DNA from: Plotosus lineatus
Lineage: Eukaryota > Chordata > Actinopteri > Siluriformes > Plotosidae
Assembly: GCA_024760905.1 (NCBI GenBank)
Contig: CM045737.1
Coordinates: 14,131,226 to 14,195,225, forward strand
Direction of reading: 5' to 3'
DNA: 64,000 nucleotides
Of this stretch, positions 55,001-64,000 are shown piece after piece. A program made the translations under genes and the position numbers. The stretch's first letter is position 1; the number at the start of each line of letters is the position of its first letter. The notes beneath the pieces are model-generated. The model ran no database searches, had not been told where the DNA came from, and saw only the letters and a list, made by a program, of their open reading frames with translations.

Positions 55001-55403
55001 TGGCTGCCACCCAACTCACACTGCACCCGACCCCTAAAACTCCTCCCATGGGTGGTGGGTCCATGGGAGGGCGGACCCATGTCTCCTTTTCGGGCTAGGC
55101 CCGGCCAGGCTCCATGGGCATAAGCCCGACCACCAGGCGCTCGCCTTCGAGCCCCTCCCCTGGGCCTGGCTCCAGGAGGGAACCCCGGTGACCCACGTCC
55201 GGGCAAGTGAGACTGCTTCCTGTGTTGTCTCATGTGTCATAGGGGTTAGTTTTGAATCGCACTTTGTCTGGACCTTCACCCCGGACCTGTTTGCCTTGGG
55301 TGACCCTACCAGGGGCATTTGCCCCCGACAACATAGCTCCTAAGATCATTAGGTCACGCAAACCCCTGCACCATGATAAGGTGGCGATTCAAGGAGGGAT
55401 AAA
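52036..55403 (-). mobile_element. Rex3 non-LTR retrotransposon, near full length
   Basis: The minus strand runs from a 5' region with ccccgacaacatagctcc-type sequence (about 55.33 kb) through one coding region to ggactaagcggaagaagatg and an (ATG)n tail at 52036-52067. Rex3 is an RTE-related LINE of teleosts. The length of about 3.37 kb is near complete. GC content is visibly higher than in the surroundings, and CpG-bearing codons are still frequent, suggesting a fairly young copy. SINE-A at 55404 abuts its 5' end. Confidence 0.93.
52064..55233 (-). pseudogene. Rex3 endonuclease-reverse transcriptase, two overlapping frames
   Basis: The upstream frame (54772-55233) has LGTWNVTSLAGKEPDLV, the endonuclease start, and ends with a stop after VAHGERR. 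The downstream 903-codon frame (52064-54775) begins just after and holds the rest. Endonuclease: [28 protein letters not shown] and [87 protein letters not shown] and [11 protein letters not shown] (all three RT Asp present). C-terminus: [18 protein letters not shown]. After DLEKA the usual FDRVP-type residues are missing: it reads [11 protein letters not shown] where the RTE copy here has DLEKAYDRVPREELW. A stop or frameshift at about 54.773 kb and this small in-frame deletion are the only clear lesions. Confidence 0.92.
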
Positions 55404-55729
55404 GGGCAGTGGTGGTCTAGTGGTATAGGGCTGGATAGCTGATCCAAAGGTTGGGGGTTCGATTCCCACTTTCCACAAGGTTGTCACTGTCCTCCCCAGT
55501 GCAGCTAACTGGGTTATCAAAGGCCGGCCATGTCTCTCACTGTCTATGGTGTGAGGCATGTAAAAGAACCATTGCTGACTTTCGACAAGAGTAGGCTGCA
55601 AAGCCATCGGCGTGTTTCCGCCCTGCGATGGCCTGGCGAGCTCTCCAGGGTGTACTCTGCCCTCGCCCGAAGTTGTCTGGGATGGGCGCCAGCCTCCCTG
55701 CGACCCTAATTAGGATTAAGCAGTTATAG

Positions 55730-55732
<3 letters not shown>
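55404..55732 (+). mobile_element. SINE-A, best full-length copy, tail type 1, poly-A
   Basis: The head has an A-box tggtctagtggtatagggc and a B-box gggttcgattccc, as in tRNA-derived SINEs transcribed by RNA polymerase III. The body runs from ttccacaaggttgtcac through cagctaactgggttatc and gaaccattgctgactttcg to gcgtgtttccgcc. Tail type 1 runs from gatggcctggcgagctc to ggattaagcagttatagaaa. A poly-A of about 30 bp (55729-55760) replaces the usual ATGA repeats. It sits exactly at the Rex3 5' end. Confidence 0.93.
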
Positions 55733-55760
<28 letters not shown>

Positions 55761-55761
<1 letters not shown>

Positions 55762-56365
55762 AGACAATATACGAATTTCAATCTCCACGTTTTCAAAGAA
55801 ATAGTTTGCTCAACAGAGACGGTGCAGGTCCGTTACCTTCTAAGTTCAGCTATTCTTATTTCTGGAATTTTTTTTTCTTTTTTTCTTCATACATGACAGG
55901 GCTATATCTACCTAGAAAGAAAAAAAAATGTGAGGTCTGAACAGGGATCAACAAATCCCAAGTCTTCTCATTTTGCCCTATTGGACATGCATATATACAC
56001 AGCTGAATGCACACATGTTTCCACCGAGGTCTGACTGCAGACCACAGACTGAAAAATTTCTGTCAAGATACTGCTCAAAATAATCTCTCAAGAGGTGATA
56101 GAGTTTAAGTAAAAAGAAAGAGAGCGCAGAGTGATTAAAGGAGAATAGCAGTCTTTTTTTAATGAAGTTAAATATGTATGGCTATCGTATTGAAGTTAAG
56201 AACTGTAAGATCCATATTTTAAAAATGTGATAGACACCAACATTTATAAGGAATAATTAAAAATAACTCTGAATTGTTTCTTTCAGAAAACACTCCTCTC
56301 AGGCCTATGTGGGTCCAAGGAAGCCGTTTGATATTTACCATATGGTATAATTTCTCCTCACTTTC
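55761..56365. other. Single-copy stretch
   Basis: AT-rich; no element recognised before the hAT target duplication at 56366. Confidence 0.35.
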
Positions 56366-56373
56366 CTTTAACT

Positions 56374-57003
56374 CAGTGCTTCTGAAATAGTGGGAACGTG
56401 GTGTGATGCCAGAGGTGAGGGGGCACGGTGTGATGCCGGGGGGGTGGGGGGGTGTACAACCCTGGGGAATATGCTTTTCTGGAATTGTGTATGAGAATTA
56501 AGTGTAAATGCACCTCCAATCCACTAGTTGGCAGTGGTGCTCTCATTGTCACGCTATAGTGTAGCAGTTTTTCACACGAGCAAACAATATGAAGTGCAGT
56601 AAACAACCCCTCAAGAAACAACACGGAAAAAAAAAAATTCTAACAAGAACGAAGAGAAAAGTGGAGCGAGACGGAGATATTAAGATATAAATAAGTTGAA
56701 TTACTTTAAATAAGGATGTATTTTTTTTATTTCAGGTATATTGGTGCACTTTAAATCTTTTCTGTTACAGATTAAAAACAATGTTAATGAAGTTTTTCTT
56801 TATTGTAAGTTGAATTATATTTCTTTCTTTTTTGTTTTTAATGTTAATAAAGATACAATGTTATGCAGAGGTGTACTAATAACTATTTTATAGACAAATA
56901 ATACTATTTATAGTCGCTCGCTGGGCGGTGGGGGGCGTGAAATGTTTTTTTTTTTTTTGTTTGTTCCTGGGGAGGAGCCGCAAAAAATAATTGAGAAGCA
57001 CTG
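56374..57003 (-). mobile_element. Non-autonomous hAT transposon, complete, exact 8-bp duplication
   Basis: Ends cagtgcttctgaaatagtgg and, inverted, cagtgcttctcaattat are flanked by ctttaact at 56366-56373 and 57004-57011 without mismatch. It is the inverted relative of 4629-5245. The G-rich tract at 56440-56453 corresponds to C-runs of the other copies. No transposase. Confidence 0.93.
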
Positions 57004-57011
57004 CTTTAACT

Positions 57012-57249
57012 CTTTCCCCCTGAATGATGACATACGACACCCTGCATGCATCACTGTATACAATATATGACGCCTTATGATGAATTTGAAATGACGACAT
57101 TTGACACCAATCTTAACTATGTATGAACCGTGTTCTGATTGGCTAAGGGTATGGAACAGGAGCCAGTAGGAATTGTTAATAAAGGGAGTGAGATATGGTG
57201 TCAGGAAAAAAAAAAAAAAATCATGAGCATTCGCATTGTGGTTTGTTTG
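57012..57249. other. Single-copy spacer
   Basis: Contains imperfect gacgacat/gacgcc repeats near 57027-57100; nothing else. Confidence 0.35.
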
Positions 57250-57255
57250 ATGGAT

Positions 57256-57312
<57 letters not shown>

Positions 57313-57441
57313 CTTATGCATAAGCACAGATGGGTACACACATTGCCTGAAGCCCCTATACTGCAAAAAAATTATGACACGCTTGACAGGTAACCTCTCC
57401 AATAAACCTATCTGAAGGGAGGTAGACAGGCAGGTAGGTTG

Positions 57442-57477
<36 letters not shown>

Positions 57478-57520
57478 TCTTTTTCGCACTTGATGTAAGA
57501 AAGTGGTTGAAGCTTTCTTT

Positions 57521-57582
<62 letters not shown>
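57250..57582. repeat. Microsatellite cluster: (CA)n, (GACA)n, (TG)n
   Basis: CA at 57259-57310, a GACA tetranucleotide array at 57444-57477 and TG at 57523-57582. The CA and TG tracts are complementary and could pair across about 210 bp. The reading frames through them are artefacts. Confidence 0.95.
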
Positions 57583-57584
<2 letters not shown>

Positions 57585-58005
57585 ATAGAAGCCAAGAATT
57601 CTCATTGCCTTGGCACAAGCATTCATTATGGCTCAGATAATATTAATGTGATAATCTAGAAGCTAATGAGGGACAACCTTTTGCTGTCCAGATTTGAGGT
57701 GAGGAGCTCTGGGTGACCGCCTTGTCTCTGTGTTCTGTCTCCGTAGGTTAACTTAATCAGTCGCTCTGTCATCAGGCTTGAAAAGGAGACGGCGCCATTT
57801 GAACCAAAATAATCACTGTGTCTACACGTAAAACTCTAAATGCAGAGCTGGGGTGATTTGTCAAGGACATGTTAAGCAATGTGTTTACTTACCAGCCCTG
57901 GCACAAAAAATTAAATTGCCAAAATGAAAGGATCTTCACTGGGGACTTTCAATTTGTGCCAAATAAATAAACCACATGTATGATACAAACAATTAAGAAA
58001 AATGT
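57583..58005. other. Repeat-poor stretch, possible noncoding conserved element
   Basis: 57630-57900 is balanced in composition with no repeat, including ataatattaatgtgataatc and a pyrimidine-rich run ending in ccgtag before gttaacttaatcag. It could hold an exon edge or an enhancer; no frame supports an exon. Confidence 0.3.
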
Positions 58006-58130
58006 TGCAGTGGTCTGGCAGCTGTTTCGGATGTACACTGCCTTCACCCAGTATCAGCAATGATGGGCTTTAGTCTCCCCATGGCCCTAATAAAGGCTAA
58101 AGTGCAAAAAATGAACATGAAATGCATTCA
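58006..58130 (+). mobile_element. SINE-A tail type 1 fragment, diverged
   Basis: tgtacactgccttcaccca and a diverged cctaataaaggctaa-type end. Only the tail module is present. Confidence 0.55.
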
Positions 58131-58973
58131 ACATTGAGTGATGCCATTATGTTTTTTCTTTTTTATTCTGAAAAACACAAACAAAAAAAAACTTAAAATT
58201 ATTTATAAAAAAAGTTCAGCAATTAAATATACGAACTATAGCAATGATTATTAAATTAAAGTTTGTGTATAGTAAAAAGTTAGAGTCACGATCCTGATTC
58301 AGTTATTTTTGCCTGGGGCCAATTTGAAATGGGGGCACAGCATAGCCACCATATTGGATTTAAGTCATGCAGGGGGTTGTGGGTAATGTATGACAGCTCA
58401 GGACGCACATGCAGAGTAAACTCAGGTTGTTGTGTGCCTGGATGATTTAATAACAATATCAGGGTTTAACATATGAGTTCCTTTGTTTTGGGTTGTTTTG
58501 TTTTTTTTTCCCTGTGGTGGGCTGTCGGGGCCAGTAAAGCCCTCTCTGCTGACCTTAACACTATCAGAAGCACTGACCTACATTCACATTCACACCCATA
58601 CAACTTAACTGTAGTATTTATTCATTTAAAATGTATTAATTCAATTTATTCCCGACAGACCATTCTCTTCATTTTGTAGTGTGTCCCTTGGCTGCACTGC
58701 TGCCGGTACGTGTATGTGAATGTTGGATTTTTTTTTTTTTTCCAATCAGATTTCAACTGCCATATCAATTTAGTCTGCTCAGGGCCTTCAGAATCAATAG
58801 TGATGGCACGGAAACTACATCAGCAATGGGGCTGTTTCTTTAACCAATCAGATTAGCCTTACAGGGCAGGGCTTACGATAATGTCAGCGTTTTTTTCTCT
58901 GATTGGTTGGTGTGATATCCCCCTTATATGACACATATGGTAATACGCTTGGACATATATCTTAATATGACAG
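58131..58973. other. Single-copy stretch
   Basis: No repeat recognised. A short block near 58310-58420 with ccaccatattggatt might be promoter-like, but there is no gene to attach it to. Confidence 0.35.
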
Positions 58974-59293
58974 GGGCAGTGGTGGTCTAGTGGTATAGGG
59001 CGCTGGATCGCTGATTCAAAGGTTGGGGGTTTGAGTCCCACTCTCCGCAAGGTTGTCACTGTCCCCCCCAGTGCAGCTATCTGGGTTATCAAAGGCCGGC
59101 CATGTCTCTCACTGTCTATGGTGAGTGGCATGTAAAAGAACCATTGCTGACTTTCAACAAGAGTAGGCTGCAAAGCCGTCCGAGTGTTTTCGCCCTGCGA
59201 TGGCCTGGCGACCAGGGTTTACTCTGCCCTCGTCCAAAATTGGCAGCCTCCCTGCAACCCGAATTAGGATTAAGCGGTTACAGAAAATGAACT
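58974..59293 (+). mobile_element. SINE-A, full length, tail type 1
   Basis: The head is identical in key words to 55404 (tggtctagtggtatagggc, cgctggatcgctgat). The tail lacks the gagctgtcc block and ends ggattaagcggttacagaaa. It is followed 20 bp later by the TA flank of Tigger b. Confidence 0.92.
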
Positions 59294-59313
59294 GAACTGA
59301 GCCTTTATATATA

Positions 59314-59624
59314 CAGTGGTACCTCACCTTACGAAATTAATCCGTTCCAGAGCTTTTTTCGTAACCTGCATTTTTCTTAAGTTGAACTGCATTTTACATG
59401 TAAAACGCGTGATTCGTTCCAAGGCTCCCAATACTACCCCCATAAACCCTTTAAAAATATAAAAGCATACCTTTTAAGACCTCCTTCTGCTTCAATATCC
59501 TACCGATGGTAGATGGGTTTGGCCATATTCCTTTGTGATATCACTCGAGCCTGTTTCTTCTTCTTACTCACACCGGAAATCACACATACGCGCGCATGTG
59601 TTTGTGTGTGTTTATATGTGTGTT

Positions 59625-59682
<58 letters not shown>

Positions 59683-59687
59683 CGTGG

Positions 59688-59754
<67 letters not shown>

Positions 59755-60260
59755 CGCATGTTGACCATGTCTGCTTAGCAGAGTTATAATCTTACAAATG
59801 TTTATGGAAGGTTAAAAGCCTGAGTCAAGAAATGAAGCATGAAACAACAGTAACTCTGTCCTTTACACAAAAGGCATCATGGTAGATTCAGCTCTATAAT
59901 AGGAAATGGGAGGTAGATGCGTCATTCCTCCTAGGCAATGGGATCCCTGTCCAAGATGGCATCAGGTGGACCTGTCCAAGATGGTGCTCGAGTGAAGGCG
60001 ACATGAACGACAGCTCAGTTGTTAGCCAATGGGAGGCCAGTGGAGCGGGATGTTTGAATGTTATTGATGGGAGATAAGCTCGTGCATTGTTTGAATGTTT
60101 GAATGGCGCATTTTAATGTTTGAATGGTGCGTTTGGATTTTTAAGATGGCGCTTTTGTAACGTGAACTTGTTTCGTATCCTGAGACAAAAATTTTAGGAA
60201 AATGCTTTTCGTAACCTGAATTTTCGTTTGGTGAGACTTTCGTAAGGTGAGGTACCACTG
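59314..60260 (+). mobile_element. Tigger b, complete uninterrupted copy
   Basis: Ends cagtggtacctcaccttacg on both sides in inverted orientation, TA flanks at 59312-59313 and 60261-60262. TG arrays at 59627-59676 and 59690-59751 lie inside. No transposase frame. It serves as the reference that shows where the RTE entered the 46.7-kb copy. Confidence 0.92.
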
Positions 60261-60262
60261 TA

Positions 60263-60730
60263 TTATGAAATGAACAAGCAACATTACCATGAAAATATAA
60301 CTTGATTATTTTGTCAAAAAATATAAAAGATAGAGTTGCAAAACCACACATTTCCTAAAACTAGATATAATGAACTTTGCCTATATGTAAAAACTATATG
60401 ATGAAAATAGACAGGAATCCATCACTTTCTTCGGTTAAAGGGATACGTCACTCATTAAAGCCCATTCCTTTCACTATCTCAGATGAAATAATTGACCAAG
60501 TACAGCATACTTACGAACTATGACAAAGAAAAGTAATCACATTCCAGAGTTTAGAAGCAGTTAACCGAAAAAAAAAAATTATATTCCGTGGGCGCAGCCA
60601 TTTATACTGGTCACGTGTTCAAAATTGGGTCTGTGACGTCATTGGTGCTGATGCCTCCACATACTCCACCATTTTGCATGTTTTGTTGTGTACAAATGCG
60701 CTATATCGTCTCTGTGTTTCTGCTCCAATA
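60263..60730. other. Single-copy stretch upstream of THAP relic
   Basis: 60580-60690 contains ctggtcacgtg and tgacgtcattggtgc, promoter-like boxes (E-box, CRE and inverted CCAAT) just before the THAP-like ATG. A TSS cannot be shown. Confidence 0.3.
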
Positions 60731-60953
60731 ATGCCCTATTGCATTCGCTAAACACTGCAAAGTGTCCGACAACAACAACATCAGGAAGTCACACTTTCAC
60801 TTTCATTTCCGTCTGGGAAGAAACAAGTTGCTCTTCAGGGGCAGTGACTGGCAAAGTGTGGCCGGCCAGCTGAGTGCATGAAGAATGCACAGGCACGTGT
60901 GTGAACATATGTGTGTAGTGAACATTTCGTCTACCCAGACGACTATGAAAATG
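60731..60953 (+). pseudogene. THAP-domain relic
   Basis: ATG at 60731 gives MPYC, and a second Cys follows within a few codons after a frameshift. The middle is Phe/His-rich (SHFHFHF-type) as in THAP fingers, and the end reads CSEHFVYPDDYEN near 60915-60953, matching the closing CxxHF of the fold. Stops and frameshifts interrupt it. It may be from a P-element-like or Kolobok transposase or a host THAP gene copy. It is not the same sequence as the 17.3-kb relic. Confidence 0.55.
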
Positions 60954-61087
60954 TTCGCATGTTCGAGACGGTTCAATTATTATTATTACTATGAAGTACT
61001 GGTTACTAGTTATTTAATTTAGTTAACTAACTAGTTAGTACCAGTAACTACTGGTTAGTAACTTACCAGTAACTACTCGTATTATTA

Positions 61088-61288
61088 TTATGGATGCTTG
61101 TATAGCACATATTTCATACACGCATATGCTCAATGTGCTCGTCGCCACCGCTATCCTTTTGATGCTGAGCGCCAAGCAGGAAGCAACAGCTCCCAAATTT
61201 TAACGTCTTATGGTATGGCGCGGCCAGACTCGAACTCCGACCTTCCGGAGGATAAAGCAGATGCTCTGCCAACTGAGCTAAATCCCCG
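61088..61288 (-). mobile_element. SINE-E, tRNA-derived, with 9-bp flanking repeat
   Basis: Minus strand begins ccggggatttagctcagttg, with a clear tRNA D-arm (gctcagttggcagagc) and a B-box ggagttcgagtctgg. The body has gcttcctgcttggcgctcag and the end atgtgctatacaagcatcca. The 3' acceptor strand does not pair with the 5' strand, so it is not a functional tRNA gene. gtattatta lies at 61079-61087 and 61289-61297. Only copy in the window. Confidence 0.75.
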
Positions 61289-61303
61289 GTATTATTACCG
61301 GGG

Positions 61304-61811
61304 TACTGTATTGTGTTTTCCTGGAAAAATGAAATGGAAATTATAGAAGTGTTGGAGCAACCAAGATATGGAGGATAAGGATAAGGGACAGTGGCAGGTG
61401 GATAAAACCTGAAAACTTGTAAGTTTTTTTTTTTTTTACCAATATAAGGAAACAAAGCTGACTCAGTAACTTCATAATCACAGCTTGGTCTCGAGATTAC
61501 AGTAAGAATGTTGGACTAATCTGAATGAATGTCAAAGGCACATGTGTATTCGTCTGTGTATGACGGCTTGGGTTTTCCCCGGCAGATTGGTCACCACTGA
61601 TGTCAGTGACCTTGTTTTGATCACATGACTCATAGAAAATGGCGGATACTATGAAGCTGCATGATACAAGTAATAAAAGTCGAATTTTCTATGCCCGACG
61701 AGCACATTTTGCGGAGATTTTGTTGTGGTAAGCAATTAAACACATATTCTTCATGTTGAATGCGCTTTTATTTTCTGTGACTTTAAGTGAAGCCTATCTT
61801 TAATAAAACCT
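61304..61811. other. Single-copy stretch
   Basis: T-run near 61424-61436; nothing recognised. Confidence 0.35.
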
Positions 61812-63408
61812 CCCCGTGACCAGCGATTTCCGCGAAGTAGGATTGACCCCCCTGACTGACGTAAATCTTCTTCTTCTTCTTCTTCTTGTCCTTTCGGCTT
61901 TTCCCTTCAGGGGTCGCCACAACGAATCATCTGCCTCCATCTCACCCTATCCTCTGCATCATTTTCTCTTACACCAATGACCTTCATGTCCTCCTTCACC
62001 ACATTGTCTCTTTGGTCTTCCTCTAGGCCTTCTGCCTGATAGTTCCAACCTCAACATCCTACTGCCAATATACTCATTATCCCTTCTCTGTACATGTCCA
62101 AACCATCTCAATCTAGCCTCTCTGACTTTGTCTCCAAAACGTCTTACATGTGCTGTCCCTCTGATGTTCTCATTCTTGATCCTATCCATCTTCGTTACTC
62201 CCCAAGAGAACCTCAACATTTTCATCTCTGCTACCTCCAGCTCTGACTCCTGTCTTTTCCCCAGGGCCACTGTTTCTAAACCAGACAACATCGCTGGCCT
62301 CAACACAGTCTTGTACACTTTTCCTTTCATTTTTGCCGATACCCTCCTATCACACATCACACCGGACACTTTTCTCCAACCATTCCAACCAGCCTGCACA
62401 CGCTTCTTCACCTCTTTTCCACACTCTACATTGCTCTGGATTGTTGAGCCTAAGTACTTAAAATCCTCCACCTTCCTTATCTCTGCTCCCTGTAACCTCA
62501 CCGTTCCTGGTGGGTCCTTGCCATTCATACACATGTATTCTGTCTTACTGAGGCTAACCTTCATTCCTCTCCAGGGCATACCTCCACCTCTCTAGATTTT
62601 CCTGCACTTGTTCTCCACGCTCACTGCAGATAACAATGTCATCTGCAAACATCATAGTCCATGGAGATTCTTGCCTAACCTCGTCTGTCAGCCTGTCCAT
62701 CACCATAACAAACAAGAAGGGGCTCAGAGCTGCTGACCCTTGATGCAGTCCCACCTCCACCTTGAACTCTTCTGTCACACCGACAGCACACCTCACCACT
62801 GTCTTACATCTCTCATACATGTCCTGCACCACTCTAACATACTTCTCTGCCACTCCAGACTTTCTCATGCAATACCACAGTTCCTCTCTCGCCACCCTGT
62901 CATATGCTTTCTCCAGATCCACAAAGGCACAATGCAGCTTCTTCTGACCTTCTCTGTACATCTCTATTAACATCCTCAAGGCAAACACTGCATCTGTGGT
63001 GCTGTTTCTTGGCATGAAACCAAAATGTTGTTCACAAATGCTGACCTCTGCCCTTAGTCTTTCTTCCACTATTCTTCCCTGACTGACATACATATACAGT
63101 AAATACACACATACAAACGCACCCGCACATGCAAACACACAGATGCGCACCTCACATAAAAATGTAAGTAGTTTTGTTGGGTTGGGTTTTTTTTTGTTTG
63201 TTTGTTTGTTTTTGTTTTTTTTGTTGTTTTTTTTTTTGTTTTGTTTTGTTTTGCATAATTGGCCTTGCTTTGTGACATTTTCCTTAACTTGTCCCCTATT
63301 TTTCTGCTTAATTTACTCATTTTTTTAATTTTTCAATGAATATTTTTGAAAAACCCACGATGCACTGAAGCCGCAGAAACGGAAGCACGAAGTAGCAAGG
63401 GATCACTG
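61812..63408 (+). mobile_element. Tigger a copy interrupted by an RTE
   Basis: 61812-61863 matches the start of Tigger a without its outermost bases (ttccgcgaagtagg). 63080-63408 matches the rest, ending at agggatcactg next to TA at 63409-63410. Between them is an inverted, 5'-truncated RTE. Flanks of the insertion are cctgactgacgta and cctgactgacata. Confidence 0.8.
61865..63077 (-). pseudogene. RTE LINE copy 4, 5'-truncated, with target duplication
   Basis: Minus strand: starts inside the RT near gggaagaatagtggaag (63.07 kb); GFMPRNSTTDAVFALRM; motif A FVDLEKAYDRV (62.91 kb); LHQGSAALSPFLF; motif C MMFADDIVICSE (62.65 kb). The frame shifts at about 62.575 kb, where 5 bp are missing relative to copy 3. 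It continues SLSKTEYMCMN to the end and the GAA tail at 61865-61890. cctgactgac at 61851-61860 and 63078-63087 flanks it. 5' truncation during target-primed reverse transcription is typical of LINEs. Confidence 0.92.
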
Positions 63409-63410
63409 TA

Positions 63411-63728
63411 TACCTGCTAACACATGTTAATTATAAAAACCTGCTTTACCTGCAGATTATTGTAAACTATCATGTAAAGTTCATTCGATTATACAAAATT
63501 ATTATGAACTATATAATAAATCGTAATAATTTTGTTGCAAAAATGTCTGCCAATATATATATATATATATATCTTGGCAACATGAAAAAACTATATTTGG
63601 CACCTGTCTTAATTACCTATTACACCTGTCTCATTTGCACCAAAACGTTATAAATCATATAAAACAACAACAAGTGTAATTAGCACCAATTATAACTACT
63701 ACAAGGTTTGCCTCAGGTCATTTACCAA
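63411..63728. other. AT-rich single-copy stretch
   Basis: TA tract at 63551-63572; nothing else. Confidence 0.4.
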
Positions 63729-64000
63729 CATTCATTAATTTTCTGTAACTGCTTAATCCTGATTGGGATGGTGGGGAGGTTGGCGCCCATCCCAGCTGAC
63801 TCCAGGCGAGGGCAGAGTACACCCTGGACAGCTCGCCAGGCCATTGCAGGGCAGAAACATGCTGACAGCTATGCAGCTACTCTTGTTGAAAGTCAGCAAT
63901 GGCTCTTATACATGAAGCTCTCACCACAGACAGTGAGAGACATGGCTGGCCTTTGATAGCCCAGTTATCTGCACTGGGGGGACAGTGACAACCTGTTGTG
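63729..64000 (-). mobile_element. SINE-A, cut by the window end
   Basis: Tail type 1 and body on the minus strand; the tRNA head lies beyond the window. Confidence 0.88.

Noticed and set aside
52539..55123. Plus-strand frames of 80-170 codons
   Set aside because: Antisense of Rex3; the GC-rich coding sequence leaves long open antisense frames without homology.
55404..55480. Possible tRNA gene in SINE-A heads
   Set aside because: Only the internal promoter boxes resemble a tRNA; no cloverleaf can be closed and many copies are truncated.
57444..57477. Tandem GACA units considered as a CRISPR or satellite array
   Set aside because: Four-base units without spacers; an ordinary microsatellite.
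61200..61288. Possible functional tRNA gene
   Set aside because: D-arm and B-box are good, but the acceptor strands do not pair and the sequence continues into a SINE body with a flanking duplication.

Overview
The window is 64 kb of vertebrate, almost certainly teleost, nuclear DNA. The evidence is a dense mix of Tc1-like, hAT, pogo/Tigger, RTE, Rex3 and CR1/L2-like elements with tRNA-derived SINEs and very long CA, TA, CT and ATT microsatellites. Rex3 (52.0-55.4 kb) is a fish element. A SINE at 14.06 kb resembles the HAmo-type SINEs of catfish and cyprinids, so an otophysan (perhaps a catfish) is my best guess; that is inference. I find no convincing host protein-coding gene, no functional tRNA or rRNA gene and no bacterial-type feature. 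The window reads as intergenic or deep intronic DNA.

Local names used here. SINE-A: tRNA-headed, about 320 bp, roughly 20 copies or pieces. SINE-B: a second tRNA-headed family that shares its 3' end with SINE-A. SINE-C, D and E: single copies at 14.06, 33.7 and 61.1 kb. RTE: a 3-kb RTE-clade LINE with four copies (23.6, 28.0, 46.9 and 61.9 kb). Tigger a to f: six pogo/Tigger-like repeat families distinguished by their ends.

Layout. 0-9 kb: an hAT piece, Tigger f and a, a broken LINE, a complete hAT element with 8-bp duplication (4629-5245), several SINEs, a Rex3 relic and a Tigger b piece. 9-14 kb: hAT relics around a Tc1-like transposon (10370-11958) whose left end was later copied to 12.25 kb. 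14-23 kb: SINE-C and SINE-B, a second hAT copy, a THAP-domain relic, Tigger f, a and e. 23-30 kb: a deleted RTE, a Tc1-like element split by an hAT insertion, Tigger c and a 2-kb inverted RTE. 30-35 kb: a CR1/L2-like LINE split in two. 36-43 kb: a nearly intact Tc1-like element (36742-38156), Tigger e, a second CR1/L2-like LINE and Tigger d. 43-52 kb: microsatellites, a single-copy stretch with a possible conserved noncoding element (45.36-45.56 kb), and a full-length RTE nested in Tigger b. 52-55.4 kb: near full-length Rex3 with a 903-codon open frame. 55-64 kb: SINE-A copies, a second perfect hAT element (56374-57003), a complete Tigger b, a second THAP relic, SINE-E, and an RTE nested in Tigger a.

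The elements have a parasite-of-parasite relationship. SINE-A exists with two different 3' tails: one joins sequences from both ends of the resident RTE, and the other is shared with SINE-B. Nested insertions with exact target duplications give a relative order of activity: Tigger b before RTE, Tc1-like before hAT, Tigger a before RTE. All transposase and reverse transcriptase frames are broken, but the Tc1-like copy at 36.9 kb and the Rex3 copy are close to intact.
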